A DNA stretch of 64,000 nucleotides. Source: Phytophthora colocasiae (Eukaryota; Oomycota; Peronosporomycetes; Peronosporales; Peronosporaceae). Where the stretch lies: positions 620,001 to 684,000 of the forward strand of contig JAGKQI010000054.1 in assembly GCA_018806915.1 (NCBI GenBank), given 5' to 3'. Shown here one piece after another: positions 31,577 through 43,209 of the stretch (positions within the stretch are counted from its first letter, which is position 1; the number at the start of each line of letters is the position of its first letter). The notes beneath the pieces were generated by a model. That model saw only the letters and a list, made by a program, of their open reading frames with translations, did no database searches and had not been told where the DNA came from. The position numbers and the translations under genes are program-made.

Positions 31577-32750
31577 GGCGTACAGTGAACCTGGAAGTGT
31601 GACTACCGGTAGTGATACCAGAGTCACACTGCAAGGCGGGCGTGTGTTACCTTGTGCTGTCCTCGTAGGTTCGTTGTCTTGGTAATGAGACCTTCGCCGG
31701 GGTTGTGGGAGTGTATGTGAGAGTGAGGGTTCCTTGCATAGACCGTCGAATATCCTTCTGATCCTCACAGGAGCGCTTGGGGGTCGGACGTTCTCCGGTA
31801 GACACAAGTGTTCACCAGAGATTTCTGAAGACTCAAAGAGAAATTAATACAATGGGAAGTCCTGTTACCAGACTTCCAAGATAACCGCAATAAGAGTTCT
31901 GATATACAAATATGTAGCCACTCTTATTCTTTCCTGGCCATTGAGCAGTGGGCTAGTAATCCAGGTCAACTAGGGATATGTTCACCAGACACCTGGTCTG
32001 TCTGGTATCCCTGTTCCTTTCGCGCACCACCCTCTAATATATAGAGGGAAATAAACCAATACACTATCGGTTATATACAACAGTCTACCGAGTCCTGAGA
32101 GCGACTGTCTAGCTCCCAGAACCTGTCCAAACGTACAATATGAAATGGGCTACCGTTAGAGACAAGAAAAACGACCCAACTAGGAAATGGAATAGGTGGG
32201 TCCTCTCACTTCAAGCAAATTACGAGACGCAATTGGGACTTGGGATAGTGCTCAACGTCCAGCAGCAAGCTTCTTCTCCTGCCTCAACTGTGTCAATTAT
32301 TATGCATCTCGCGTATACAGAGCTTGACACATCAACAAGATGTTTATGAAGGTATCACACTGTACTTTTGTGTTGTCAAGCGTTTCTTATCGAGGGCTCA
32401 TGATCACTGCGTCTTCATAATTGTCGGTACATTTTTTTCGACCTTCATCTGAGAGACTTTCTGCCAACCTTTAGGCACTCATCGTCGGGGAAAGTCCGGC
32501 GATCAGACTGAGTGTTTTACGTCTCTCGGAGTTTGCGCACTTTCCGAGGAACACTTCTGATCTCTTGGGCCCCTTTGCAGTACATGTGAAGGTTATATAT
32601 ATAGTTTTCTTCCACGAATCCATCATATTGTCACACGGGACATAAACTCGTCCCTCGTCCCCCTTTCTCTCAGTATCCACCATACATCCAATCACATCAC
32701 ATCACAGCGTAACAGCCACATTCCACTCAAAAATCGTAATTAACAGCATG
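31577..32750. mobile_element. unidentified insertion inside the Tc1-like transposase gene
   Basis: The transposase reading stops near 31,576 and resumes near 32,750. The intervening ~1.2 kb has no long gene. About 31,895-32,180 resembles the block at 15,600-15,960, pointing to an LTR-type non-autonomous element. Precise ends and target duplication were not found. Confidence 0.5.
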
Positions 32751-33038
32751 TCACCTTCAGCAGCAGCTCCAACTCCCAATTAGCGTTCGTAGGGTTCGAG
32801 AGCTCCTCCGTGCGCGTCCGAACTTTAGATACATCTCCTGTGCTCACAAAAAAGCATAAAGAAGCTCGGCTGGTGTGGGCGAGGGAAAAGGTGGCATGGG
32901 ACGCTAGAAAATGGGGCCTGTGCGTGTTCTCGGATGAAAAGAAGTTTAATCTTGACGGCCCCGATTGCCTGCAATATTACTGGCACGATTTGAGGTTTGA
33001 TCACCAGGTCTACTCAATTGGTGGTGGTAGTGTGATGG

Positions 33039-33062
33039 TGTGTGTGTGTGTGTGTGTGTGTG
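33039..33062. repeat. (TG)12 microsatellite
   Basis: Twelve TG units within the transposase catalytic domain. Confidence 0.97.
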
Positions 33063-33605
33063 GCATTTTGTACAAGAGGAAAAAGCGAACTCGTGATTCT
33101 AGAAGGCACGCAGAATAGCGAGTGCTACATCAGAACCCTGTCCGAGCATCTACTGCCTTTTATCGATCGTGCGTACGGGCGTGAGTGCATCTTTCAACAG
33201 GATAATGCATCCATCACTCGGCGCGCAAGACAATGGAGTTTTTCAAAGAGGAAAATGTGGAGCTGATGGACTAGACTTAAACCCATTGCAAATATGTGGG
33301 GCGTGCTGGCGCGAGCTGCATACGCTAATGGGCGGCAGTTTCAGACGAGAGACTCACTAATTTCAACTATCCAAAGGTGCTGGGAGGAAATCGGCTCAGA
33401 TTACATCGATAAACGGCTTAGTTCGATGCCCAAACGATGTGTCAGCTTGCTGGAGCTACGTGGAGCCAAGACCAAGTATTAGGAGGTGTTCAAAGCTTCT
33501 TAGAGCATCAACAGCTCGCAAACTGTGCAATGGCTTTATAGTTTTCGCCTACGGCAGTCATGTTGAAGTTGCTGTTTTCGATTGTTGTGCAGCGAGTATT
33601 TTGAG

Positions 33606-33727
33606 GGCATGAATCCACCGCCATTCGATTCGTTTTGCTATCTAGTTTCTATTGGTCATTTCCATTCGATTCATTGCCGCTTATTGGCTATAACTCATCG
33701 AAAACCGTATATTTTCCGCCCGCACTG
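33606..33727. repeat. right terminal inverted repeat of the Tc1-like element
   Basis: Inverted counterpart of 30,980-31,100. Confidence 0.93.
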
Positions 33728-34436
33728 TTAATGCAAAACACGGAACTCTTACCGACACTTGCGCATCGATTTAAATCCTTTTTTGGTTTGGAACAGCATC
33801 CAGTGCCAAAGTGAAAAGCTCTCTACACTCTACAATGTAGACAACAGCGCTACTGGTACAACTTTATCTGTTGGATACTTGGCGCCACCGCTTGTGTTTC
33901 GCCGAAGTAGATGTCGTTGCACAATCTCCACGTTGCGTGGAACACTATCGCAGTGTGTATTTTCCACAGTATCAAAATTATCTCGTGATCTTCTCTCCAG
34001 CCTCTAGCAACATCGCTGTTGAATGGAAAGGGCAGAAGCTTCCACGCCACCGTGCTTCAAAATGCCACCCGCCATTTACTCCAGAGTATTCGCCACATTT
34101 GTGCTAGCCTTGGACATGGAGAAAACAATGTTCCAGCGTTTCAATGGAATCACAACCACCCCCAACACAATTTTGTGCTTCCGGATTGCTAACTCGCATG
34201 AAAACAGTCTTGATCCGACAATTAGGACTCCAAAGAATAATCTTGGCATTTCATGAATGACACGAAGCCAAAACACCTGAGTGAGCGTTTGATGCACGGC
34301 ACCTCATCCAAGCTGTATGTTAGGGTATTGCTGCATTTCTTCAACAAGCTGTATGACTTTCGTCCAGTCTGTGGCTTTGAGGCCAGGAAAGAATCGCGAC
34401 CGTGATTGGATACGAGTATCGTAGTACTACTACAAG
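33728..34436. other. no assignable gene
   Basis: Left flank of the LINE insertion. Several frames of 60-80 codons on both strands, none recognised. Confidence 0.4.
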
Positions 34437-34638
34437 GGCATTCGTCGAGTCACTTCCGAATTTGCGACCGGTCGTTCACTTCGATCTGCCGCACAAGAAC
34501 AAATCAGTGGTGCGTGGGAGTGCATCACCTAGCAGTATTGAGATCAGCTTTCCAGCGACTCTTCAACGACTCGACCTTGATTGACTATACGATCCTCTAT
34601 TTGAAGCATTGCGATCTTCCTGAAAGTCGTAACGCAAC

Positions 34639-36685
34639 ATGGGGGCTAGTGGAGATCCTCCTGATCCAGGTGCGCTGAAAAGCGCTTCTGAAGCTGCTTT
34701 AGCAGAGAACCCTCCAAGAGATAAGTCCGGTAAACAAGGAAATACAACCGAAGAGATGAAGGTTGCGAAAAGCGATTTGGGGGGAACCAGAGCAGACGAA
34801 GAAAATCAACGCTCAGTCTACGACGAAGTCGAAGATGTGTGGGAGACAAAGCATAGTTCCCTGTCATTTGAAGCTATGTATGAAAAATTGCTGGAGTGTA
34901 GAACACAAGACGCGTGGGAACAAGAGTACCACGAAGAGGGACTGGTGCAGAACATGTTTTCCAGTGTGTTTTTACAGCAAAAGAAGACAGAGTTGCCTGA
35001 GGAAAAAGCACACTATCCCAATCTTGAGAATGAGGAGATCATGCAACTGCTGCGACTGTTTGATACGCTGGTTAGTCAACACGATGGTACGATCCAACAA
35101 TGGCAACGGATGCTTCGGGATATTGCAGTATCGGTCTACAATAGCAGAAGTACTTTGTCGGATATTATTCAGTTGAAGGAAAGTAACCTCAAAGTGCAGC
35201 GCGCCCAAACTGAGAATCCCTGGTCGCACAATCCGCTCCTGAGCCCAACCCCAGCGGATACGGACGATCCTATGGAAGAAAAGCCGTCTACCATTGTCCA
35301 GTTCAAAACGGATGTATATTCATCTGAAGAGATCGCAACTATGCGGAGAGAGTTCGAAACCCCCTACGACTTTCCAACGGAACTAAGAGCACCTACAGAA
35401 GTGGAGGAACGTATTGTACAGGGAATGCTAGAAGGCACTATACTCGCGCAGTCATTACCACAGTTTCTGAAGCGAACGGCGGATAATACTATGTTGAGGC
35501 TAATCCAGAACACCATACATGCTCAAGTGGAGGGTGAGCTGTTGTTCCGTCTACCAAACCAATTCCCGGTGTATGCAGACTTCCAAACCCGTGAAAGGCT
35601 GTGCAATGCCATGCTACAGGGCGCAAAACGCAGAGACTTTGATTTAGGAGAGCTCACGCAAATGCTGGGAGAGACTAAACAGGTATGCTATAACGCTCAA
35701 CAGCACTCAGTACACCTGATTTTCTGGACTCGAGAAGCAGCTAATAAATGGGCAAGGGTTTATAAATCGGTGCCATTTCGTAGCAGACGATTCTTGCTCA
35801 CTAACGCACACCCGGACGATATACTGGAGGATGGGTCAGTGGAGGAACAAGCTGCAAGGGTGTGGAGTCGCCAAGTGGGTCGAGATGGATTGACGAACGA
35901 ACGTCAACATGATCGCTACAAAGTGAAGCTTCTCAATGTTTCGCGATTTCTGGACGAAGCTGGGTTGGACGCCTACATAAGGTCCAAGTTCAACGAAGAA
36001 TTTACGACATTTCAAGAGCCAAAATGGGGAAGACAGACGTTCCAAACAGGAGCTTGGGAGATTTACTTCAAGTCTCCGGCTTGCCCAGCGTTTCTGGATG
36101 GAATTCGCTTTATCAATTGGGTTGGAACTAAAATATTAGTCCATCACGCAGGAAATAACCCAGCACCACCCTGCTATAACTGTGGAAGGCCTGGTCACAC
36201 TGTTGCGCAAATGTAGAGCATCATCTGATCACTGGAAAGCAGAAAGTAGCTGCCTGACAGTGACAGCAACGGAGCTTAAGCTACTGAAAAAAGGAAAATC
36301 CACAGTAACCAGCTTTGAAGAGCTTCAGCATATGTGGAAGGCATTACAAGAGCGGAAAATGGAGAACGAGGGGGCAGCAGGTGCTCAGGAAACGCAGGAG
36401 TATTCTCAGAAGGAGCGAGACACGGCCGAGGAGAAGAAATCGACGCAGGACGAACAACAAGGAGAGGGATCGAAATGGTTTATGCCAAAGTCACAAGGGC
36501 GACGAGGCAAAGCAACAAAACCGTTTGTACGTGATTATATGAAAACAAATGCAGAAAACCCAGAAACAAATGTATCAGAGAACCAGGAAGATATCGATTT
36601 AGTTAGTGAGGATGGATCACAGATGGAATCTGCAGAGGAGGACAAGGCGAGCTCGACAGAACCGAGAAACATCAGACGTCCATAA
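34639..36685 (+). pseudogene. LINE ORF1, gag-like with CCHC zinc knuckle, frameshifted
   Basis: From ATG 34,639 (MGASGDPPDPGALKSASEAA) an open frame of 525 codons runs to a zinc knuckle CYNCGRPGHTVAQ, where an extra A changes the final Cys codon and creates a stop at 36,216. In the next frame the text continues RASSDHWKAESSCLTVTATE to TAA-like end at 36,685, with a Glu/Lys-rich tail. With a single-base insertion the protein would be about 680 residues: an acidic N terminus, an RNA-binding-like middle (about 330-500) and the knuckle. This is the nucleic-acid-binding chaperone of the LINE ribonucleoprotein particle. Confidence 0.85.
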
Positions 36686-36712
36686 GCACTCTCACGACAG
36701 CAGAGACTAATC

Positions 36713-38774
36713 ATGGAGGCGCTAGCTCGACGGGACCAACAGCCAAACTGGGAGCTAACGAGATGTCTTCAAGAGTTGGACATTGAGAGCCTAGATCTCT
36801 CCACGGAGTCGGGGCAGAGAGTAATAGACGCTTGTGGTCTATTCCCCACTATGACACCAGCAACTGGAAACTGCCAGTATTTCGCGATTGCAATGGCCTT
36901 GCTATCTGAAACTTTCAGGACGTCTGAAGGAACCGCGGCAATCGAGAGTATTACTGCGAAATTGAAAAAGGGTATGGTGATGGCATTATCCCATGGGTAT
37001 GAAGAAGAGTATCCCCATGAGAATCGAAAGGCGCTCCTACAGAGGTGGGTCGATCAAGCAGCTGAATTGACAGTGGACGAATCCAAGAGGATGTTGATGG
37101 AACAGGTAGAGGATATCTGTTCAACTAGCTCAAAACGTACATCTTTCCTAGCGAAAACACTTTGGGGATATGAGCTAACCTTATGGCTTACGTGTAAACT
37201 CCTGAAACGACCCATTTACGTTATTGTAGCACGGGATGGTCTACAATGTCCCAGTTTTCAAGTGTTTGAACCACTCAAGCGAACAACCGCAGAATTCGAG
37301 ATTGAAACAGCAGGGGAATTCAACATCGAGCCGAAAGAATGGTTAAAGCGTTTACAGCATCAGTGTAAACATCCGACAGTCACCCAGCACCTTCCAATTG
37401 TTCTCCAATACGGAACACAGCATTACTCCTGGCTAAAATTTGGACAGGAAGAAAACGTACAAATGGAGGATAACGTGGAAACACTTCCAATAGCGTTGAG
37501 TGAGGGGAGTGAAAAGAAGAAGCGTTCGTTGGCGGATATGGCAGAAGGGTTGCAGAAGTGTACAACAGGAGGATCTATCTCAGGAGAAATCGAGCAGAAT
37601 GAGGTAGCCTCAATGGAATCGCTTTCTAGAAACATGACTGAGCAGCTTGAGAAAGCTATAAATCAACAAGGACTCACGACTCAAGATCGCCAAGAGCTCC
37701 AAAGTATTATCGAGAGTGGAGGACCCCGGAAGGAAGACCAACTGGAGATTTCAAAACTGGGAGCTACAAGGTTATCCCAGCGGTACAAAAACTTCTGATC
37801 GGACTGGACTGGGACGACCGTCCTCAAGTAGAACTCATGGAGTTCATGGCTGCAACAAAAGTTGAAACGCTGAAAATGTGGCAGCAGAATCTGCTTGACG
37901 AGGACATGGCAAGTGACGCTTCTCCGAACAACAGTGATGTAGAAATGGATGAAACGAAGAGATTCAAGCAATCTTCGAGGATTACAAAGGAGAACTGTCC
38001 ACAAGAACCGGATCCTCCGGACGATATACCTGTTGCAGACTATCGAAGACGGTTTGCTCTTCACAGGATATCTACAAGTGAAAGGCGTCGAGAGGAACAC
38101 ATTCAAAGGGAGCACTGGAATGGTCTAGCGGGGGAATGGAAAACCTTCAGCAGCTACCAGCAGACTCACCAGTGTGGAGAAATGCAGTGAAAGCACACCC
38201 ATTCAAGTTGTTGCACAGTTTACAAACAGTCGATTCCCCGGAATTTGTGCTGCGATCTGTAAATGCGAGTATTCTACAAGAATGGACCCGAAAAATCCGG
38301 ATCGACTGCCTACACCATGGACTGGTCACATTGCGTGACTTGCAGGGAGATGATTCCAGCAAAGATCAGTTGAACGAGACTATTAACTATTTGGTGGCTG
38401 AAAGAGATGAAATGGTCAACGATTCGTACATCCACGGACGGGACTTATGGGCCCAGCTTCGACAGTACAAACCTGAAAGAGTGGGGCTGCTTAAACTCTG
38501 CAAGAGAGCACAGGCAGGTCAACTAGCGAGGCTAATAGTTGCAGCATATTCTTATGCACCTGAACTGGCAGTGATGAACGGACAGCAGCTACCTCAAGGA
38601 AGAATTGACGGTCCCTCCTTGGTGAAACGATTACTCCACGCTTTTAAGGAACATGAAGAACTCAAGAAAGTTTGGTACAGGGCTGATCCAGACGGTAACT
38701 TGGCGGCGTTTGAGTCGACGATTGCTACATTGTCTCTAAATCTGCAGGAGCAGGTTGAGACAATGGAGGAATAG
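36713..38774 (+). pseudogene. LINE middle ORF with OTU-like cysteine protease domain
   Basis: ATG 36,713 starts MEALARRDQQPNWELTRCLQ. At residues about 45-60, TPATGNCQYFAIAMALL has the OTU signature with catalytic Cys (NCxxxA-A-x-x-L). WGYELTLWLTCKLLKRPIYV follows, and near 240 YGTQHYSWLKF supplies the catalytic His. The frame stops at 37,798; coding resumes in another frame near 37,745 (GDFKTGSYKVIPAVQKLLIG) to 38,190, then shifts again near 38,150 (MENLQQLPADSPVWRNAVKA) to TAG at 38,774. Helical, no further domain recognised. The stop is followed after two bases by the ORF2 ATG (TAGGTATGG), suggesting reinitiation. OTU proteases cut ubiquitin or, in retroelements and viruses, polyproteins; which applies here is unknown. 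Confidence 0.75.
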
Positions 38775-41700
38775 GTATGGTAAGTCAGCCAACAGAAGAT
38801 GAAATCACGGACTTTCCAGACCTGTATGCAGACCTGTACAATATTGCAGGACTATTTTACAGTTCGGACCGTGAAAAACGAAAACGGAACACGACAAGCA
38901 CGGATATACAATTAATTTCGCAGAATTTACAAGGATTTACAGAAAAACGAAGAGAAAAATGGTTTCGAGGATGGAAACAGCACGTCAAAGTTTCCCCGGC
39001 GGAGATTATATTTGTTCAAGATACACATTTAACAACAGCAGTAGAAGTTGAGAAGATGACTGAATTATGGCATCATGTATGGGGCGTTTGCAGTCCAAAG
39101 ACACCACTAAGTTACTGGACTACGACGACAACGAGATCGGGAGGGGTGGGAATTCTATTTCACCCCAAAATGGCGGGAAAAATTACACCATGGAAGAAAC
39201 AGAGTTGGACTGATAGACGGATTGCTGTTGAATTTGAAGGCTGGAGATTAATTAACATTTACGCGCCACCGGACAGAAACAAGAGGAAAACCTTCTTTGA
39301 TAAACTTTGCGGTTGGATGGAGGGAGACCAAATTACGATATTAGGCGGTGATTTTAATGCAGTTCTGTACCCGCGTCAGGACAGGTTGATCAATGGCAAG
39401 CCAAGTCAAGCACCATGTGAAAGTTTGGAGCTTCTCCGAATTATTGACGACTATGAATTACTGGATGCTACAACGCTAACAACCCACGTTGATGAAGATA
39501 GTATACCGGACCCACTGACATATTATACTTTTTGGAGAAAACGCTCGGCGAGCAGACTCGATCGGTTCTATGTTAGCAGCAAAATTGCAGATACGACCCA
39601 ATGGGTTGAAGCACGAGATCCAGTTTGCTACTCTGACCACCAGGAACTCCGACTTTGGCTAGCTAACAAATCCGCTCCTATTCAGAAGACTAAGAGGAAG
39701 GCACGGTACCCAATTTACACTTCCCGACCGGAGTGGGTACGCACTCAGATAAAAAAACGGATTAAGAGATTGGTGACACAATTTGAGCAGAAGAGTTGTC
39801 CGACAAAAGCTTGGGATGAGTTAGCCAAGCAACTCTCGGATGTGATTAGGGATGTCACGCGGATTCATCGAGAGCGTCTAACCTACCATTATGGTCGGCT
39901 TGAAGTTGAAAGGCGAGCTTCAGCTAGGACAAGATCGGATCTACAGCGCGTAACCTATGAAGAACGAGTTTCATGGAGTAATAAAAGTTTTGGAGACATA
40001 TTACAACCGTCGGCAGCAAATTTGAAGCACTTCTACAAAAAGAATGCGAACTGGCAAAGGGACCAACGAATTTCATCTATCCAGCCATCAGCAGGGCACT
40101 TTTATCCAGACTCAATGCCAACAGCAGAGAGGATGGCGAGTGAATGGAACAACGTATTAGGGTCTACGCATGCCACTGTGGCGTCAGCAGATCTGCCAAA
40201 TGCTCTGAAATTATTTCATGAAGTTCCAGTAGAAAATCAATTATATCCCGATGAGCAACAGGAAATAATATGCCCCATCAAAGAGGAGGAGATCTTACAA
40301 GCAATTGATCAGCTTCCCCGCGACAAAACAGGGGGGTCTTCAGGTTTATCCCATGATTTTTTCAAGGACTTTAAAGAAGAATTAGTCGGATGTTTGGTGG
40401 AGGTATATCGAGCTATTCAAAATGGAGATCCAGTACCACCATCTTTCTTGGATGCAGTGATAATTCCTCTCCGAAAAAGGGGATTCTTCTAACGCAATGG
40501 ACTACAGGCCTATATCATTACTCAATACCGCATACAAGATTTTAGGGAGGATTTACGCGAATCGTATCCATAAGGTACTTCCACGATTGATAAGTGCTGG
40601 ACAACAAGGGTTTGTTCGTGGGAGACTAATGACGAGAAGTGTGACTATGGTGCAAGCTCTCTTGACAACCCAGATGAAGAATCTTGATGTGGACTGGATG
40701 GACTCTCCTGCAATACTCTGCTTGGATCTAAGGAAAGCATATGATACTTTGAGCAGGGATTTTATGGCAGCGGCACTAGCCCAGTACGGATTTCCTCAAC
40801 AATTTCTTGATGTAATTCATAGCTTACACAATGGCACTAGAGCTAGCTATCTCGTGAATGGTGAAGAATCGACAAAATGGGCGGTGGAATCTGGAATACG
40901 GCAAGGATGTCCATTGGCACCTTTGCTGTTTGTACTAGCAGTCGACTTTCTTGGCAGAGCTATTGAAGCGCATCCTGATATTACTGGACTGGAAATACCG
41001 GGGTCGGAAGGGCTTCGCCATAGTTTTAACGGGTTTGTCGATGATAGCACTGTTTTCTTGGAATCAACACGACAACTTAAACCGCTGAATCAAATTTTGA
41101 AACGGTTTGGGGAACTGTCCGGTTTACATGTGGAGCCGAGTAAAAGTGTAGTCATCCCTCTCAACAAGGCTTGGAACCAGCACAGATGTCATGGGTACCC
41201 GGTACTTGGAGATAAAGAGTCAACTAGAATACTTGGATATCATTTCGGGACATCGGATACTATTGAATTAAATTGGGAAATACGAATTCAAAACATTAAA
41301 CGACGGCTTCAAGTAGCAACACAAGTCGCAAATTCGGTCAAGCAGAGAGTTATACTATTCAATACTGTGGTGTTGCCAGCCATTCTGTTCACGGGACAGC
41401 ATATACCAATAACGCCAAAGGCATTAAGGCAACTGCAACAGCTTCAGAAGAGATTTGTTTGGCGAGGAACGACGAGGGACGTTAGAACCAAGCACAAGAT
41501 ACCACCAGGATTAATTTTTGCACCTGAAGATCAGGGAGGACTTGGACTACAGGATATCGAGCTTGCTCTACAATGCACAAGAATGAATCAAGCAGAAAAT
41601 TGGATGCAGTGTGTACCCGACCGCTACACCGCGGCATGGCATCACCTTGCCCACCCAAAACAAAACTATACACCCGATTGCTGTATATTTACGCCAACAT

Positions 41701-42731
41701 CGAATGACCAGGTTAGACGAAGTCGCAGGAAGCGGTTGAATGGAAGCTACTCCACTGTCCAAGAGTTGGGGAGACTGGAAATTTGGGCGAATCAAACGAA
41801 TCGCCTTGAGCTTCATCCGGAGGATGGAACTCCAGAACGAGTCAACGCTATGACCAAATCTCTCGTTTGTTACTGGCACCACAGTGGGGCTTTGCAGTGC
41901 GCATTGGAATCTGCAATAAAAGGAGAAATTTCTGTCAATTCAATGGAATTTTATCGGGCTGGAAACTGGTGTAATAACTCATGCATAGTGGATAAATTCG
42001 GTAAACCGCTCAAGGCTAGTGATTTCCCTGTGATGTACCCGTGCTCACTGATGCATCTCCAGGTATTGAGTCTCGGACCAGGAGAATTTATTTTGAACCC
42101 ACCAATTGCAGTAAGACCCTTTAAGGTACAACACCACCGTCAAATACGAAGATGGTGTGCAAGTGTCTTTGGAAGTATACCAGATCAAGTATGGAGACAT
42201 GGAACAACAGATATCCAGAGGTGGAAATGGCCTTCACTTAAACGGGAATATTTCTGGGTAGTGTCGGGTTCCATGTAGTTACAGCATTTTCCAAGACAGC
42301 GCCTAGGGGAGGTCTTCAGAATGGAACAAAACGGGGATGGATGGACATGGAGAATTGTCTGGCGGAATCCAAACAGAATATTTGATCGGGACTTTGATAC
42401 AATCAAATATCTGGAACGTGTTGTTGGCGCAGCCTTTTGTGCCACTCCTTTACTGCATTCAACACCATGGGAAGCACCACAAGCTACATATGCAAAAAAT
42501 ATTCGAGGTGTAATTCGCAAGGCTAGAGCAAAACGAGTTCGACGAAAACCTAAATTCGTTGTGCAGCATGTCCTCGATAACATGATTGATGCAGCTAATA
42601 GTAACCCATGGGCGGAAGCAGCACAAAGGCAGAAACCTCGGGATATCTGGCGACACGATGGAATACTTACGGACTATCAACGTTGGACGGTTTACCGAAT
42701 ATGTACAAGAACTCTCAATCTATTTCATGCT

Positions 42732-43152
42732 TGTAACGGGGATGTTACACGAATGTTTCTCGTTGGTGTGTGACACACGTGGATACATTTATGTGGGTAC
42801 ATAATAGTGTGTGACACTCATGATACATTTATGTGGGTACATAATGGTGTGGCACACACGAGTAGATACGTAGATGGCCTCAGAGCCTCACGTTGCATTT
42901 TGATTAGGATTTAGTATGTTAGATACTAAATCCGTTACATTTAGGATTAGGGCAATAAAGTCAATAAAAATCAGTTTGCATTTTACATAGTTAGTGTTAG
43001 TCCTTTGTTATAGGGACACCGACTCTGTGAGTCCCGTATTTAGTGGACTACTTGGTTCTTGTATAGAACCGAAGGCTAGTGCCTTGCAAGCAGGACTCTA
43101 CGAGTCAACTAAACTTCCTCTGTGCCGTGCACACCTACGCAGCCCCGCTGCA
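42732..43152 (+). repeat. 5' LTR of Gypsy element B
   Basis: 421 bp, TGTAACGGGG...CCCCGCTGCA. It has an internal near-duplication of a TACATTTATGTGGGTACATAAT unit and the palindrome GATTTAGTATG...CATACTAAATC-like TAGTATGTTAGATACTA. Confidence 0.97.
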
Positions 43153-43154
43153 TC

Positions 43155-43171
43155 TGGTAGCACTAGTAGTC
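43155..43171 (+). promoter_or_regulatory. primer-binding site of element B
   Basis: TGGTAGCACTAGTAG starts 2 nt after the 5' LTR. TGGTAGCA fits the 3' end of initiator tRNA-Met. Confidence 0.6.
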
Positions 43172-43209
43172 AATCCAACTCCTGAGTTGAAGACTGTTTC
43201 TCTGTGAGA

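Larger units (their letters stand above)
31294..33482 (+). pseudogene. Tc1-like transposase, split and frameshifted
   Basis: Starts MDESDRKRKKSNICLAEV. After a shift it reads ERAIAKDLGRSRGVVPSFLS, a helix-turn-helix, then GRPKELTPAAERCIYREASK. Coding breaks off near 31,576 and resumes near 32,760 with VRRVRELLRARPNFRY, then KHKEARLVWAREKVAWDARK and CVFSDEKKFNLDGPD (first catalytic Asp). A (TG)12 run at 33,039 sits in what should be the GGGSVMVWG block. The second Asp is in IFQQDNAS. The third acidic site has changed: the usual PIEN is PIAN. The C terminus is RCWEEIGSDYIDKRLSSMPK to TAG near 33,482. Inactive. Confidence 0.85.
30980..33727 (+). mobile_element. Tc1-like DNA transposon with ~121-bp terminal inverted repeats
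   Basis: Left end CAGTGCGGGCGGAAAATATA at 30,980, right end its reverse complement finishing at 33,727. The terminal repeats (30,980-31,100 and 33,606-33,727) agree along nearly their whole length with a handful of differences. The left flank is TA and the right flank reads TTA, so the TA target duplication is present with one extra T. The transposase gene inside is broken and an unrelated segment of about 1.2 kb (roughly 31,577-32,750) lies in its middle. Confidence 0.92.
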
